This document shows, in pieces, positions 10,801 through 19,640 of a DNA stretch of 64,000 nt (its first letter is position 1; each line of letters starts with the position of its first letter). The DNA comes from HGM04593 sp045631905 (GTDB lineage: Bacteria; Bacteroidota; Bacteroidia; Bacteroidales; Bacteroidaceae). Below the pieces are notes generated by a model that did not search any database, was not told the origin of the DNA, and saw nothing but the letters and a program-made list of their open reading frames with translations. The stretch lies in contig JAZQVO010000002.1 in the NCBI GenBank assembly GCA_045631905.1, positions 7,686-71,685 on the forward strand, given 5' to 3'. Position numbers and translations under genes: made by a program.

Positions 10801-13800
10801 TAGAATTTTGGTTGCTCGACCCCTTCATCTACGACAGCAACAGCATGGGTGGCGACCTTTACTTTAACCTTGGAGAGGTGTCGGAAGATATTTTGAAAGA
10901 CGGCAAGAAATTCTTTGAAAACGGTCTGCCGGCAAACGGCAACAGCTACGGCTACGAAGAGACCGTATGGGGCCGTGTACCCACAATCAACAGCCTCGTA
11001 TACGCTTTTGACAACAACAACGACAGCCGTTCGCAACAAGATGTGGGCCTCAACGGCTTGAACTGCGCCGACGAGGCAATGTTCCCCACATACCAAAATT
11101 ACCTAAACGCCATAAAAGGAAGAGTGCGTGCCGAGGTGTACGACAGCATAGCGGCCAACCCCTCGGGCGACAAGTATCACTACTTCCGCGGTGCCGACTA
11201 CGATGCCGAAAAGAGAGGCATCATAGAGCGATACAAGTACTTCAACAACAGCGAAGGCAACTCACCCTCCTCCTCGGGAGAGACATACAGCAGTGCCGCA
11301 AAAAGCACCCCCGATGTAGAAGACAACAACCAAGACTTCACCATGGACGAATATGAGAATTATTTCCAATATCACATATCGTTACGCCCCGAAGACCTGG
11401 TGGTTGGCAGTAACCACATTACCGACAAGCGCACAGTAACGTCGAAACTGCGAAACGGCAAGACAGAGAGCGTAGATTGGTACAAATTCCGCATACCGAT
11501 TGAAGATTACGAAAAAACAGTTGGTAACATACGCGACTTTACATCTATCCGTTTCATGCGCATGTACATGACATCGTTCAGCAAGCCTATCACCCTGCGC
11601 TTTGCAACGATGCAACTCATTCGTGGCGACTGGCGTCCCTATCAACAGCCCATAGCATCGAAGAACAACACAACCCCCACAATATCGGGAGGCTTTACCA
11701 TGTCGGCAATAAACATCGAGGAGCACGGCGACCGCAAGCCCGTGAACTATGTGTTGCCACCGGGAATAACACGAGTAATAGACCCCAGCCAACCACAGTT
11801 GCGTCAAGACAACGAACAGGCCCTCTCTTTGAGAGTAGAGAACCTTGGCAGCAAGGAGTCGCGTGCCGTATACAAAAAGAGCAACCTCGACGTACGTCAA
11901 TACGAGAGAATACAGCTATATGTCCATGCCGAGGCGCCCGAAGGCGATGCCACACAGCTGAGCAACAATGATGTTTCGCTGTTTGTGCGCTTAGGCTCCG
12001 ACTACAAGAGCAACTACTACGAGTATGAAGTACCGCTCTACCTCACACCCCACGGCTCATACGACGGCAACAGCTCAAGCGTGGCGGCTATCGTGTGGCC
12101 CGAAGAGAACATGATAGACATACCCCTCGACAAGCTCACAAACATTAAAGTTAAACGCAACACCTTGCGCAACAACGCATCGGGCGTGTCGAACACCACA
12201 ATATACAGCGAGTACGACGAAGAGAAACCCAAGAACAGAATAAGCATCGTGGGAAGCCCCACCCTTGGGCAGATAAAAGTGATGATGATAGGTGTGCGCA
12301 ACAACTCGGCGGGGGTAAAATCGGCCAATATATGGGTGAACGAGATGCGCTTGCTCGGGTTCAACAACAAGAGCGGTTGGGCGGCACAAGGTAACCTTAA
12401 CATCAAATTATCGGACCTCGGCTCGTTGGCGGCACAAGGACGTATAGAGACAGCCGGCTTCGGAGGCTTGGAGGATAAACTCGCATCGCGTCGCACCGAC
12501 GACTACTACCGCTACACCGTTACGGGTACGTTCGACCTTGGACGTTTCTTCCCCGCGCGAACAAAGTTGTCGTTACCTGCATATTACTCGTTTACCGAAG
12601 AGGTGACATCGCCCCTGTACAGCCCCTTCGACACCGACCTATTATTCGACGATGTGCTCGACTCGTACAACGGAACGAGCCGCGATTCGTTGCGCAACAT
12701 CGCCGAGGTGCGTTCAAGAATACGCAATTTCAGCCTCAGCAACGCAAAGCTTAATTGGGCAAGCAGTACCCCCATGCCTTTCGACCCGGCAAACTTCACA
12801 TTCAGCTTCTCGTATTCAAAAACCGAGAACAGCGGAAGCACAATTAACTGGGAGAACAAACTCAACTGGAAGGCATCGATAACCTACAATTATAGCAGTC
12901 CCATAAAAACCATTAAGCCCTTTGCCAAAATAAAAAACAAGTCTAAATGGCTGAAAATATTAAAAGATTGGGGCATAAACCCCTTGCCACAGAGCTTGGG
13001 AGCAAACACCGACATGACACGCAACTACCACGAGTTGCAACGTCGCGACCTGAAAGCAATTAAAGGTGGCGAAGAGATACCGCTCACATTCTCGCAACAA
13101 TTTTACTGGAACCGCAGTTTGTCGGTTAAATGGGACCCCACGACCAACCTCCGCATGAACCTGACCACGGGAACAAATGCCGAGATTGAGGAGCCCTTCC
13201 TGCCTGTAAACAAAGATCGCTTCCCCAACGAATATGCTATTTGGAAGGACTCGGTGAAACGCAGTATAAAGGACTTTGGCCGCCCGCTGAGCTACCAGCA
13301 GAACTTCACGGCATCGTATAGCCTGCCTATAAACAAACTCCCCATATTCGAGTGGGTTAATGCCGATGCTTCGTACACGGCATCGTACAACTGGGCACGA
13401 GGCAACAACATGAGCGGAATAAACCTGGGTAACAACATCTCGAACAAGAGAAACATTACGCTCAAAGGCAATTTCAACATGGAGAAGTTGTACAACCTTG
13501 TACCCTACCTCGAAGAGACAAACAAGCGTTTCACAAGCTCAAAAAGCACCAAGAACAAGGGCAAAGCAAAGGGAAAAGTAAAAAAGGTGAAAACCACCAA
13601 GCCCAAGCCCTTTACAAAGGAGATAACCCTGTCGCCCGACAGCGGAACGGTTGTTACGCATAACCTCAACAGCAAGAAGTTCGACCTGTCGGCACGCACA
13701 AAGAAGGGTGGACAGTACAAAGTAAAATATAAGATTATAGACAAAAACAGTATTCTTATCAAAACAAAAGATACTGCCGAAATAAAGATAAGCATTGTGC

Positions 13801-15257
13801 CCAAAATAAAAGAGGAGGGCGAGATGGGCAAGTTTGCAAAAGGCATGCAGTACCCCACAAGGGCACTCATGATGTTGCGCACATTCTCGGTAAACTATAC
13901 CAACGCGTATGCAATGAACCTACCCGGCTTCTTGCCCGATGCAGGTGACATCTTCGGCCAAAACAAGATAAACGGCATCATGTCACCCGGTCTCGATTTT
14001 GCCTTCGGCCTCACAAGCGACAGCTACCTGCGCAAAGCACACGAAAGAAGCTGGTTGCTCAAAAACGACAGCGTGTCGGCTCAGGCAACAACCACAGCCG
14101 GCGAGGATTTACAGGTGAGAGCCACCTTGGAACCTTGCACCGACCTTAAAATAGACCTCAACGCAAGCTGGACACGCAACAAGAACCGCACCATACAATT
14201 TATGTACGACGGCATGCCATTCAGCGAGTCGGGCGGGTTCTCCATGACCACAATATCAATAGGCACATCGTTCGATGTAGGCGATGCAGGCAACAACTAC
14301 AAATCGTCGGCATACGATAAATTCATCAATAATATCGATGCCATACACAAAAGAGTGGAAGCACGATATGCCGGTAGTTTATACCCCGCCGGAAGCGCAC
14401 TTGCCGGACAACCCTACAACCCTGCAAACGGTGCTGTCGATAAATATTCGGCCGATGTGATGATTCCGGCGTTCCTCAGCGCATACACAGGTACCGATGC
14501 AAGTAGCAGCTCGCTCGACATTTTCCCCAAGTTCATGAGCATGCTACCCAACTGGAAGATAAGATACTCGGGCCTGTCGAAGTTGCCGTTCTTCGAAAAA
14601 TATTTCAAGAGCGTGAACATAGAACATGGCTACAAGAGCGTGTATGCCGTGGGTTCATACAGCACATATGCCACCTACATGGAGTATACCAACGGGATAG
14701 GCTTTGTGAGCAACTCAACAACCAACATGCCTGTACCCAGCGGGCGTTACAACATAGGTGCGGTGTCGATAAACGAGTCGTTCTCACCCCTCATAGGAGT
14801 AGACGTAACCACAGACAACAACCTCACCGTGGGAGCAAAATACATAAAATCGCGCGTGCTGAACCTGAGCCTTACAGCTATTCAGCTTGTCGAGACGCAC
14901 ACCGAGGAGATAGCCTTTAATGTGGGTTACAAGATTGTTAATTTCAAGCTCTTCGGAGGTGGTAAAAAGGCAAGCAAGAGCAAGGAGCAGAAGGGTAACG
15001 ACATCAATCTGCGTGCCGACTTCTCGTTCAAGAACAACACCTCGTTGTGCCGTAGCATCGACCTTGGAACAACACAGGCTACAAGCGGAAACAAATCGTT
15101 CAACTACTCGTTCACAGCCGATTATGCTTACAGCAAGAACATGACCATAAGCGTCTACTTCGACCGACAAAAGACCATACCGCTTATATCGGCAAGTTCG
15201 TACCCCACAACAACCACCGACTTTGGTGTGAGCATGAAATTCTCCCTCACAAAGTAA
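7854..15257 (+). CDS. sprA: SprA (Sov), outer-membrane translocon channel of type IX secretion
   Basis: A 2467-aa protein with signal peptide 1-22 (ending MVAQ). Family knowledge: SprA forms an unusually large 36-strand beta barrel that is the conducting channel of the type IX secretion system. The translation shows the expected features: a periplasmic N-terminal stretch with DLGPAEKIFGPGG near residue 156, many alternating amphipathic segments rich in Asn, Thr, Ser and Tyr, a Lys-rich insertion near residues 1890-1925, and a final barrel-like strand ending MKFSLTK. Length is normal for the family. It follows ruvA by 25 bp and ends in a strong hairpin. Its presence explains how the two T9SS-tailed glycosidases at 41.7-52.3 kb could leave the cell. 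Confidence 0.96.
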   Translation: MKKGILFALLIFCVATQTMVAQNNVPNRRETARRERIARQNPGKARPDSLKPIYPIAQPVPQTIDEVKQHPMDLRAPGNLINDTVYNDKDSTYSIGTRLGEGSYLTTPIRLTREEYSNWRMSRSMQNYFRKKNDEEWEKAKGKDKFDFTDMHFDLGPAEKIFGPGGVRIKTQGNAEIKFGYSIQEVENPSLTERNRKTNTFDFDEKINLNVKGSVGDKMNMDFNYNTEATFSYDAKKINLKYEGKEDEVIKLLEAGNVTFPTNSSLIRGASSLFGIRADFQFGKLQLQTVISQKTSSSSVVSSKGGTQLTTFEIEITEYDENKHFFLAHYFRDNYDRSMSQLPTVLSGVSINRIEVWVTNKSGDYKNPRNIVAFADMAENRHISNDRWSSIGSGATPSNGANNLYSELNTTYSGIRDIDQVNTLLNGTDNIHGGKDYEKLSSARLLSSSEYTLNQTLGFISLKTALRADEVLAVAFEYTYGGQTYQVGEFSSDVKDSKSALFVKLIKPNSCSPGSPCWDLMMKNVYSLETRNIKSNDFKLDVYYASDSLGTNITYLPEESLKNKTLLQLLNLDRLDSNNSKEAPNGIFDFIPGYTVDTSSGRIFFPSVEPFGSYLKSKIGDKVIADKYVFEELYDSTKTVAKQIAEKDKFYLIGEFTGSAANVINTGATNIPRGSVVVTAGGVTLVENSDYQVDYASGIITILNQSIIDAGTNVQVSLESNTLFNMQRKTVLGLNWKYDFSNDFNFGGTFMSLTEKPLTSKVDMGAEPLNNKIWGFNMSWKRQSQWLTNMLDRLPLISCTAPSSINFTAEFAKLEAGTSSDVQSEASYIDDFESTENNVDIKQPSAWVLASIPTGMPYSNLTNNILTGFDRAHISWYTIDPLFTRRSSSLTPAHIKSDLEQLSNHYVREVYERELYPNKESTYGESSTLSLFNVTYYPNERGPYNLDPDLTIDGKLNNPEKRWGGITRQLTTTDFEGANIQYIEFWLLDPFIYDSNSMGGDLYFNLGEVSEDILKDGKKFFENGLPANGNSYGYEETVWGRVPTINSLVYAFDNNNDSRSQQDVGLNGLNCADEAMFPTYQNYLNAIKGRVRAEVYDSIAANPSGDKYHYFRGADYDAEKRGIIERYKYFNNSEGNSPSSSGETYSSAAKSTPDVEDNNQDFTMDEYENYFQYHISLRPEDLVVGSNHITDKRTVTSKLRNGKTESVDWYKFRIPIEDYEKTVGNIRDFTSIRFMRMYMTSFSKPITLRFATMQLIRGDWRPYQQPIASKNNTTPTISGGFTMSAINIEEHGDRKPVNYVLPPGITRVIDPSQPQLRQDNEQALSLRVENLGSKESRAVYKKSNLDVRQYERIQLYVHAEAPEGDATQLSNNDVSLFVRLGSDYKSNYYEYEVPLYLTPHGSYDGNSSSVAAIVWPEENMIDIPLDKLTNIKVKRNTLRNNASGVSNTTIYSEYDEEKPKNRISIVGSPTLGQIKVMMIGVRNNSAGVKSANIWVNEMRLLGFNNKSGWAAQGNLNIKLSDLGSLAAQGRIETAGFGGLEDKLASRRTDDYYRYTVTGTFDLGRFFPARTKLSLPAYYSFTEEVTSPLYSPFDTDLLFDDVLDSYNGTSRDSLRNIAEVRSRIRNFSLSNAKLNWASSTPMPFDPANFTFSFSYSKTENSGSTINWENKLNWKASITYNYSSPIKTIKPFAKIKNKSKWLKILKDWGINPLPQSLGANTDMTRNYHELQRRDLKAIKGGEEIPLTFSQQFYWNRSLSVKWDPTTNLRMNLTTGTNAEIEEPFLPVNKDRFPNEYAIWKDSVKRSIKDFGRPLSYQQNFTASYSLPINKLPIFEWVNADASYTASYNWARGNNMSGINLGNNISNKRNITLKGNFNMEKLYNLVPYLEETNKRFTSSKSTKNKGKAKGKVKKVKTTKPKPFTKEITLSPDSGTVVTHNLNSKKFDLSARTKKGGQYKVKYKIIDKNSILIKTKDTAEIKISIVPKIKEEGEMGKFAKGMQYPTRALMMLRTFSVNYTNAYAMNLPGFLPDAGDIFGQNKINGIMSPGLDFAFGLTSDSYLRKAHERSWLLKNDSVSAQATTTAGEDLQVRATLEPCTDLKIDLNASWTRNKNRTIQFMYDGMPFSESGGFSMTTISIGTSFDVGDAGNNYKSSAYDKFINNIDAIHKRVEARYAGSLYPAGSALAGQPYNPANGAVDKYSADVMIPAFLSAYTGTDASSSSLDIFPKFMSMLPNWKIRYSGLSKLPFFEKYFKSVNIEHGYKSVYAVGSYSTYATYMEYTNGIGFVSNSTTNMPVPSGRYNIGAVSINESFSPLIGVDVTTDNNLTVGAKYIKSRVLNLSLTAIQLVETHTEEIAFNVGYKIVNFKLFGGGKKASKSKEQKGNDINLRADFSFKNNTSLCRSIDLGTTQATSGNKSFNYSFTADYAYSKNMTISVYFDRQKTIPLISASSYPTTTTDFGVSMKFSLTK

Positions 15258-15264
15258 AAACACC

Positions 15265-15301
15265 AACATAAAAGGCAACCTTTCGGGTTGCCTTTTATGT
15301 T
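15265..15301 (+). terminator. Hairpin terminator after sprA
   Basis: A 16-bp inverted repeat (15265-15280 and 15286-15301, loop TTTCG) containing GGCAACC/GGTTGCC, with A/T-rich outer arms. It lies 8 bp after the sprA stop and may also act on the convergent lipoprotein gene. Confidence 0.85.
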
Positions 15302-15364
15302 GATATCAACCTGCAAATCACAAGGTGCTTTCACAGGCCATGTTATTTTATTACCTAATTAAAA

Positions 15365-16204
15365 TTACTTCATAACAATACTGTCGGACATAAAGCGTTC
15401 GCGTGTGCGCTCCACAAACTCGATGTGTCGCTTAGCCTCGGCTGCCATATTCTCGTACTCGACTATCGACTTTAACAGACGCGAAAGCTCGGCGATGCGG
15501 GCAATAGCTTTGGCATCGTCGGCACGGAGCACATAGCTGTACTTGCTCTTAGAGCCGGAAAGTTCAACGGTTATCTGGCTATTCTGCGCAGCCGAGATAA
15601 AATCTATGATTCCACCGTCCTCGCCGTATACAAAATCGAGACGCTCGTTGTTCATACCAAGATTACGATATGTGCGCGAAGAGAAAGCCTTGTCACACGA
15701 AGCAAAGCTCTCCCCCGCCGATACCTTTACCCCCTTATGAGCTATCGCCTTGCCACGATAAAGAGAGGTGAGGTAGGCTGTACCCGACTCGGTAACCCTT
15801 GCTCGCAAAAAGGAGTTATAGACATTAAGATTGTTCGACTGCGATGGCACAATATAAGAACCCTCGCTCTGGAAACGAGCATCTTTCTCATACAAAAAGC
15901 CCTGCAACAAACTATCGCGCTCCGATTTAAGCGTCGAGAGCATCTCGTTACAGTGGTTCAAGCTACGCTGTTGCTCGGCAATCTCCACCTTGCGCATGAG
16001 CGAGAGAGCCGAACGACGCGAATCAACCGCTGTGGGATAGGCTGTGCGCATACTATCGACAAGAATTTTCGCTGTTTGATAATCGGCTGTCTCATATGCT
16101 GTAACAGCCTGTTGCAGAAGAGCATCGGCTTTACTCTCAACCGACTCGCCACACGAAACAAAAACAGAAGCCGCCACAATAGCCGAAAAAATTATTTTCT
16201 TCAT
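15365..16204 (-). CDS. Lipoprotein of unknown function
   Basis: A 279-aa protein starting MKKIIFSAIVAA with lipobox FVSCG, so it is probably anchored in the periplasm or outer membrane. I chose the ATG at 16202-16204, three codons inside the longest frame, because the signal peptide begins there. The N-terminal third (ALLQQAVTAYETADYQTAKILVD) reads like one helical TPR-type hairpin; a helical segment with charged heptads follows, then a beta-rich middle part and a final helix (residues about 230-275) that could be coiled coil. I do not recognise a named family. It is convergent with sprA. Confidence 0.75.
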   Translation of the reverse strand: MKKIIFSAIVAASVFVSCGESVESKADALLQQAVTAYETADYQTAKILVDSMRTAYPTAVDSRRSALSLMRKVEIAEQQRSLNHCNEMLSTLKSERDSLLQGFLYEKDARFQSEGSYIVPSQSNNLNVYNSFLRARVTESGTAYLTSLYRGKAIAHKGVKVSAGESFASCDKAFSSRTYRNLGMNNERLDFVYGEDGGIIDFISAAQNSQITVELSGSKSKYSYVLRADDAKAIARIAELSRLLKSIVEYENMAAEAKRHIEFVERTRERFMSDSIVMK

Positions 16205-16354
16205 AAAATTCAAAATTTAATTTCCTGTGCGAATATAATATTTTGCACGAAAAGAACCACAAGCCGACAAAACAAATTCTGCAACAGAGCCTACCCCACA
16301 CATAATTAATAATAATTAATGAACATAAAATCCTCGTAAATAAGAAAAAAAGAG

Positions 16355-16362
16355 TAACTTTG
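16355..16362 (+). promoter_or_regulatory. Promoter -7 box of the CCA-adding enzyme gene
   Basis: TAACTTTG fits TAnnTTTG and lies 26 bp before the ATG. A -33 TTG is not evident. Confidence 0.5.
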
Positions 16363-16388
16363 CGACTAACCCAAAAAAGAAAAACAAG

Positions 16389-17825
16389 ATGCAGATACCC
16401 ACGATAAACGAAATAAAAGAGAAACTCAACAAACCAATCTTTCACAAAATATCGGAAACGGCCGATGCTATGGGCTTGGAGTGTTACGTTGTGGGCGGTT
16501 ACGTGCGCGACCTCTTTCTGCAACGCCCCTCGAACGACATCGACGTGGTGGTAGTGGGCAAAGGTATAGATATAGCGCGTGCATTTGCCAAAAATTTAGG
16601 AAAAGGTGCACACATTGCCGTTTTTGCCAACTATGGCACGGCACAAGTAAAATATAAAGGACACGAGATTGAATTTGTTGGTGCCCGACGCGAGTCGTAC
16701 AACCGCAACTCGCGTAACCCCATCGTGGAGGACGGCACTTTGGAGGACGACCAGAACCGTCGCGACTTTACCATAAATGCCATGGCTATATGCCTCAACG
16801 GGGCACGCTTTGGCGAACTTGTGGACCCTTTCGACGGCCTGCTCGACCTCGAAGACCGCATAATACGCACCCCCTTGGACCCCGGTATAACATTTAGCGA
16901 CGACCCCCTGCGCATGATGCGTTGCATACGCTTTGCCACACAGCTGAACTTTTACATAGACGACGAAACCTTCAACGCGCTCTGCGAAAACAAAGAGCGC
17001 ATATCCATAATCTCACGAGAGAGAATAAACGAAGAGCTTAACAAGATACTGCTATCGCCCGTACCCTCAAAAGGGTTTATCGAGCTCGACCGTTGCGGTC
17101 TTTTAGAGCTTATTTTCCCACAGCTGGCAGCCTTGCAGGGCGTGGAGATAAGGAACGGGTACAGCCACAAAGAGATGTTCTACCACACGCTCGAGGTTCT
17201 CGACAACGTCGCCAAGGTGAGCGACAACCTATGGTTGCGTTGGGCCGCCCTGTTGCACGACATAGGGAAGCCAAAGACCAAGCGTTGGGACCCCGTGCAA
17301 AAGTGGACCTTCCACAACCACAACTTTGTGGGCGAGAAAATGACCGAGCACATATTCAGAGATTTCAAGATGCCACAGAACGAAAAGATGCGATACGTGG
17401 CAAAGCTGGTGGGCCTGCACATGCGCCCGATAGCCATAGCTGACGACGAGGTTACCGACTCGGCTGTGCGTCGCCTGCTCTTTGATGCCGGCGATGACAT
17501 CGACGACCTCATGCTCTTGTGCGAGGCCGACATAACATCGAAAAACGAACAGCGCAAAAAGCAGTTTCTCAACAACTTTCGCATCGTGCGCCAAAAGCTC
17601 AAAGATATTGAGGAGAAGGACCGCATACGCAACTTCCAACCTCCCGTAGATGGTGGCGAGATAATGCGATTGTTCGGCCTGCCACCATGCGACAAAGTGG
17701 GCCAACTTAAATGCTGTGTAAAAGATGCCATACTCGACGGAGTGATACCCAACGAGCACGAAGCAGCCCTGCAATATATCATAAAAAAAGCGGAAGAGAT
17801 GGGCATCGCTACCAAAGAGGCATAA
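16389..17825 (+). CDS. CCA tRNA nucleotidyltransferase / poly(A) polymerase family with HD domain
   Basis: A 478-aa cytoplasmic enzyme of class II nucleotidyltransferases, which add or repair the 3' CCA of tRNAs. Residues 35-41 hold the GGYVRD motif, and the metal-binding Asp50-x-Asp52 pair sits in the NDIDV motif; RRDFTINAMA is the next conserved element. A C-terminal HD domain carries His290-Asp291 in LLHDIGK. The combination of nucleotidyltransferase plus HD is usual for this phylum. That tRNA-Gln in this window has no encoded CCA fits a need for such an enzyme, although tRNA-Arg has one encoded. Poly(A) polymerase activity cannot be excluded by sequence alone. Confidence 0.92.
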   Translation: MQIPTINEIKEKLNKPIFHKISETADAMGLECYVVGGYVRDLFLQRPSNDIDVVVVGKGIDIARAFAKNLGKGAHIAVFANYGTAQVKYKGHEIEFVGARRESYNRNSRNPIVEDGTLEDDQNRRDFTINAMAICLNGARFGELVDPFDGLLDLEDRIIRTPLDPGITFSDDPLRMMRCIRFATQLNFYIDDETFNALCENKERISIISRERINEELNKILLSPVPSKGFIELDRCGLLELIFPQLAALQGVEIRNGYSHKEMFYHTLEVLDNVAKVSDNLWLRWAALLHDIGKPKTKRWDPVQKWTFHNHNFVGEKMTEHIFRDFKMPQNEKMRYVAKLVGLHMRPIAIADDEVTDSAVRRLLFDAGDDIDDLMLLCEADITSKNEQRKKQFLNNFRIVRQKLKDIEEKDRIRNFQPPVDGGEIMRLFGLPPCDKVGQLKCCVKDAILDGVIPNEHEAALQYIIKKAEEMGIATKEA

Positions 17826-17965
17826 CCGCTCTCTTTGCAACCTATTTGCAAAAAAATAGCATTAACTTCGCATTGTTTGCACGAGGCTGTATCATTGTTA
17901 CAGACAACGTGATGTTTCACCTATGTTCGACACAGCCCGATATTTTAACCAACACATTGCATAAA

Positions 17966-19234
17966 ATGAGAAGAATACTGTTTATACTTGTAGCTATCGC
18001 AACAACCCTTACGCTCACAGCGCAAGAACTTTCGTACGGGCAATACATGGAGCAAGTGCTCACAAAAAACATTGCACTCACAGCACAGAGGCTTAATATA
18101 GATATTGCCACAGCACAAGTAGAGGCATCGAAGGTGCGTAACAACCCCACACTCGGCATCACATACAGCAGTAACGAAGATTGGAGCAAAAAGCTGGGCA
18201 GCGCCATAGAAGGCGAGTTGAGCCGTACATTCACCTTCGGTGTGCGCAAAGGAGGCATCGAGCTTGCACAGAGCAAGCAAAAAGAGACCGCCGCACTGCT
18301 CGAAGAGTACATACGCAACTTTCGTGCAGACGCAACCATCGCCTACCTCGACCACTTGAAGGCAACCATGCTTTTGTCGGTAGAGGAGAAACGAGAAAAG
18401 GAGCTCTCCGCTGTTGCCCTGAACGACAGCATACGCTTTACAAAAGGAGATATCGCAAAGGCCGACTGGCTGGAAAGCCGTATGGCTGCCAAGCTCGCCC
18501 ACAACAACCGCTTGCAAGCCGAGGCCGGGGTGACAACAACCGCCATAAAACTAGGCTACTACATGGGCGACCTTCGCAACGCCTATGCCATAAGAGCAAC
18601 AGGCACGTTAGAGCTGAACGAAACAGCCGGAACGGTGGACCAATATACCGAGGTTGCGCTCAGGAACCGTGCCGACCTCCAGGCCGCACTATACAGAATA
18701 GACGTTGCCGAAGCCACCAAAAGACTCAACGCCGCACAACGTCGCACCGACCTCAATGTAAAGCTTGGTGCAACATACAACCGCGGAGCACATGCCGAAG
18801 AGCCCCACTCCCCCTCATTCACGACAGTGAAGGCAGGCGTTGCAATACCCCTTAAATTCTCGAACCTCAACAAAGGAGCACGCACCGCCGACCGTCTTGT
18901 TGTGCAACAAGCCCGACAAGAGGCCGAGGAGGCACGCCTTGCTGTACAAACCGAGGTTATGCAGGCGCACAACGACTATCGTTATGCCATAATGCAGGCA
19001 GAAACATTCACAAGCGGACTGCTCGACGAGATGGAGCAGGTGGTAACAAGCAAAAAACGTGCATATGAGGAGGGTGATATACCTTTCCTCGACTATATAT
19101 CGGCCGAAAGCAGAAATTCCGAGATGATGCACGAATATATTAACGCGCTATACTACAAGGCTATAAAATGGGTTGAGCTTCAAAGGGCAACAGGCTGTGG
19201 CATGGAGCTGTCGGCACAGCCCATCAACGAATAA
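17966..19234 (+). CDS. TolC-family outer-membrane efflux protein
   Basis: A 422-aa outer-membrane protein. The frame is open further upstream and overlaps the CCA-adding enzyme gene, but the signal peptide MRRILFILVAIATTLTLTAQ begins at 17966, so I place the start there. The remainder shows the two-repeat layout of TolC proteins: long helical segments (about residues 30-75, 95-190 and 300-370) separated by barrel strands such as LGITYSS and NVKLGATYNRG. It resembles heavy-metal-type (CusC/CzcC) members in size. No pump or adaptor gene is next to it, unlike the TolC at 36.9-38.2 kb, so the partner must be encoded elsewhere. A weak TAACTTCG at 17863-17870 may be its -7 box. Confidence 0.85.
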   Translation: MRRILFILVAIATTLTLTAQELSYGQYMEQVLTKNIALTAQRLNIDIATAQVEASKVRNNPTLGITYSSNEDWSKKLGSAIEGELSRTFTFGVRKGGIELAQSKQKETAALLEEYIRNFRADATIAYLDHLKATMLLSVEEKREKELSAVALNDSIRFTKGDIAKADWLESRMAAKLAHNNRLQAEAGVTTTAIKLGYYMGDLRNAYAIRATGTLELNETAGTVDQYTEVALRNRADLQAALYRIDVAEATKRLNAAQRRTDLNVKLGATYNRGAHAEEPHSPSFTTVKAGVAIPLKFSNLNKGARTADRLVVQQARQEAEEARLAVQTEVMQAHNDYRYAIMQAETFTSGLLDEMEQVVTSKKRAYEEGDIPFLDYISAESRNSEMMHEYINALYYKAIKWVELQRATGCGMELSAQPINE

Positions 19235-19339
19235 ACAGCACCTCACAACCTAGGAACAAGCCCGAGAGGTAAAAAAACGCCTCAACCACAGCCGGAGCTA
19301 CAATACGGCATAGATTAAGGCAGTTTCTATTATAAAACA

Positions 19340-19414
19340 TGGTACCCTCGCTGGGAATCGAACCCAAATCTAAGGTTTAGGAAACCTCCATTCTATCCAT
19401 TGAACTACAAGGGC
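19340..19414 (-). tRNA. tRNA-Arg (anticodon CCT)
   Basis: The reverse strand folds as a 75-nt tRNA including an encoded CCA. Acceptor arm GCCCTTG pairs with CGAGGGT; the anticodon stem GAGGT/ACCTT encloses loop TTCCTAA, giving anticodon CCT (reads AGG). The T arm contains the invariant GGTTCGATTCC. It is transcribed against its neighbours. Confidence 0.95.
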
Positions 19415-19451
19415 AACACAGCAAAAAGGCTACTAAATCCTTTTCACGGCG

Positions 19452-19482
19452 CGAAGATAAGGAATTTATTCACAAACATCAA
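19452..19482 (-). promoter_or_regulatory. Promoter of tRNA-Arg (variant -7 box)
   Basis: On the minus strand a TTG (plus-strand CAA at 19480-19482) is followed after exactly 20 bp by TATCTTCG, one base off the TAnnTTTG consensus, 37 bp before the tRNA. The perfect spacing supports it. Confidence 0.5.
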
Positions 19483-19610
19483 GTGCATTTTAACCATTTT
19501 AACCCTTTGAGTGCAATTTTTCTTCATATCGGAGGTCGCAACATCTACAACAGAGGGGTTATTTACATAATATTATAGTTCGTTTAACACCTCTTTAAAG
19601 TTTATTATAG

Positions 19611-19618
19611 TACCTTTG
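19611..19618 (+). promoter_or_regulatory. Promoter -7 box of the TPR protein gene
   Basis: TACCTTTG matches TAnnTTTG, 22 bp before the ATG at 19641; no clear -33 box. Confidence 0.5.
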
Positions 19619-19640
19619 CCGACACCATAAAAACAACAAA

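Noticed and set aside
9759..11096. Minus-strand frames of about 190-210 codons inside sprA
   Set aside because: They run opposite a gene of full family length and have no start context or domain features.
17711..17965. Extended N-terminus of the 18-kb TolC protein
   Set aside because: It overlaps the CCA-adding enzyme gene, while a clear signal peptide begins at 17966.
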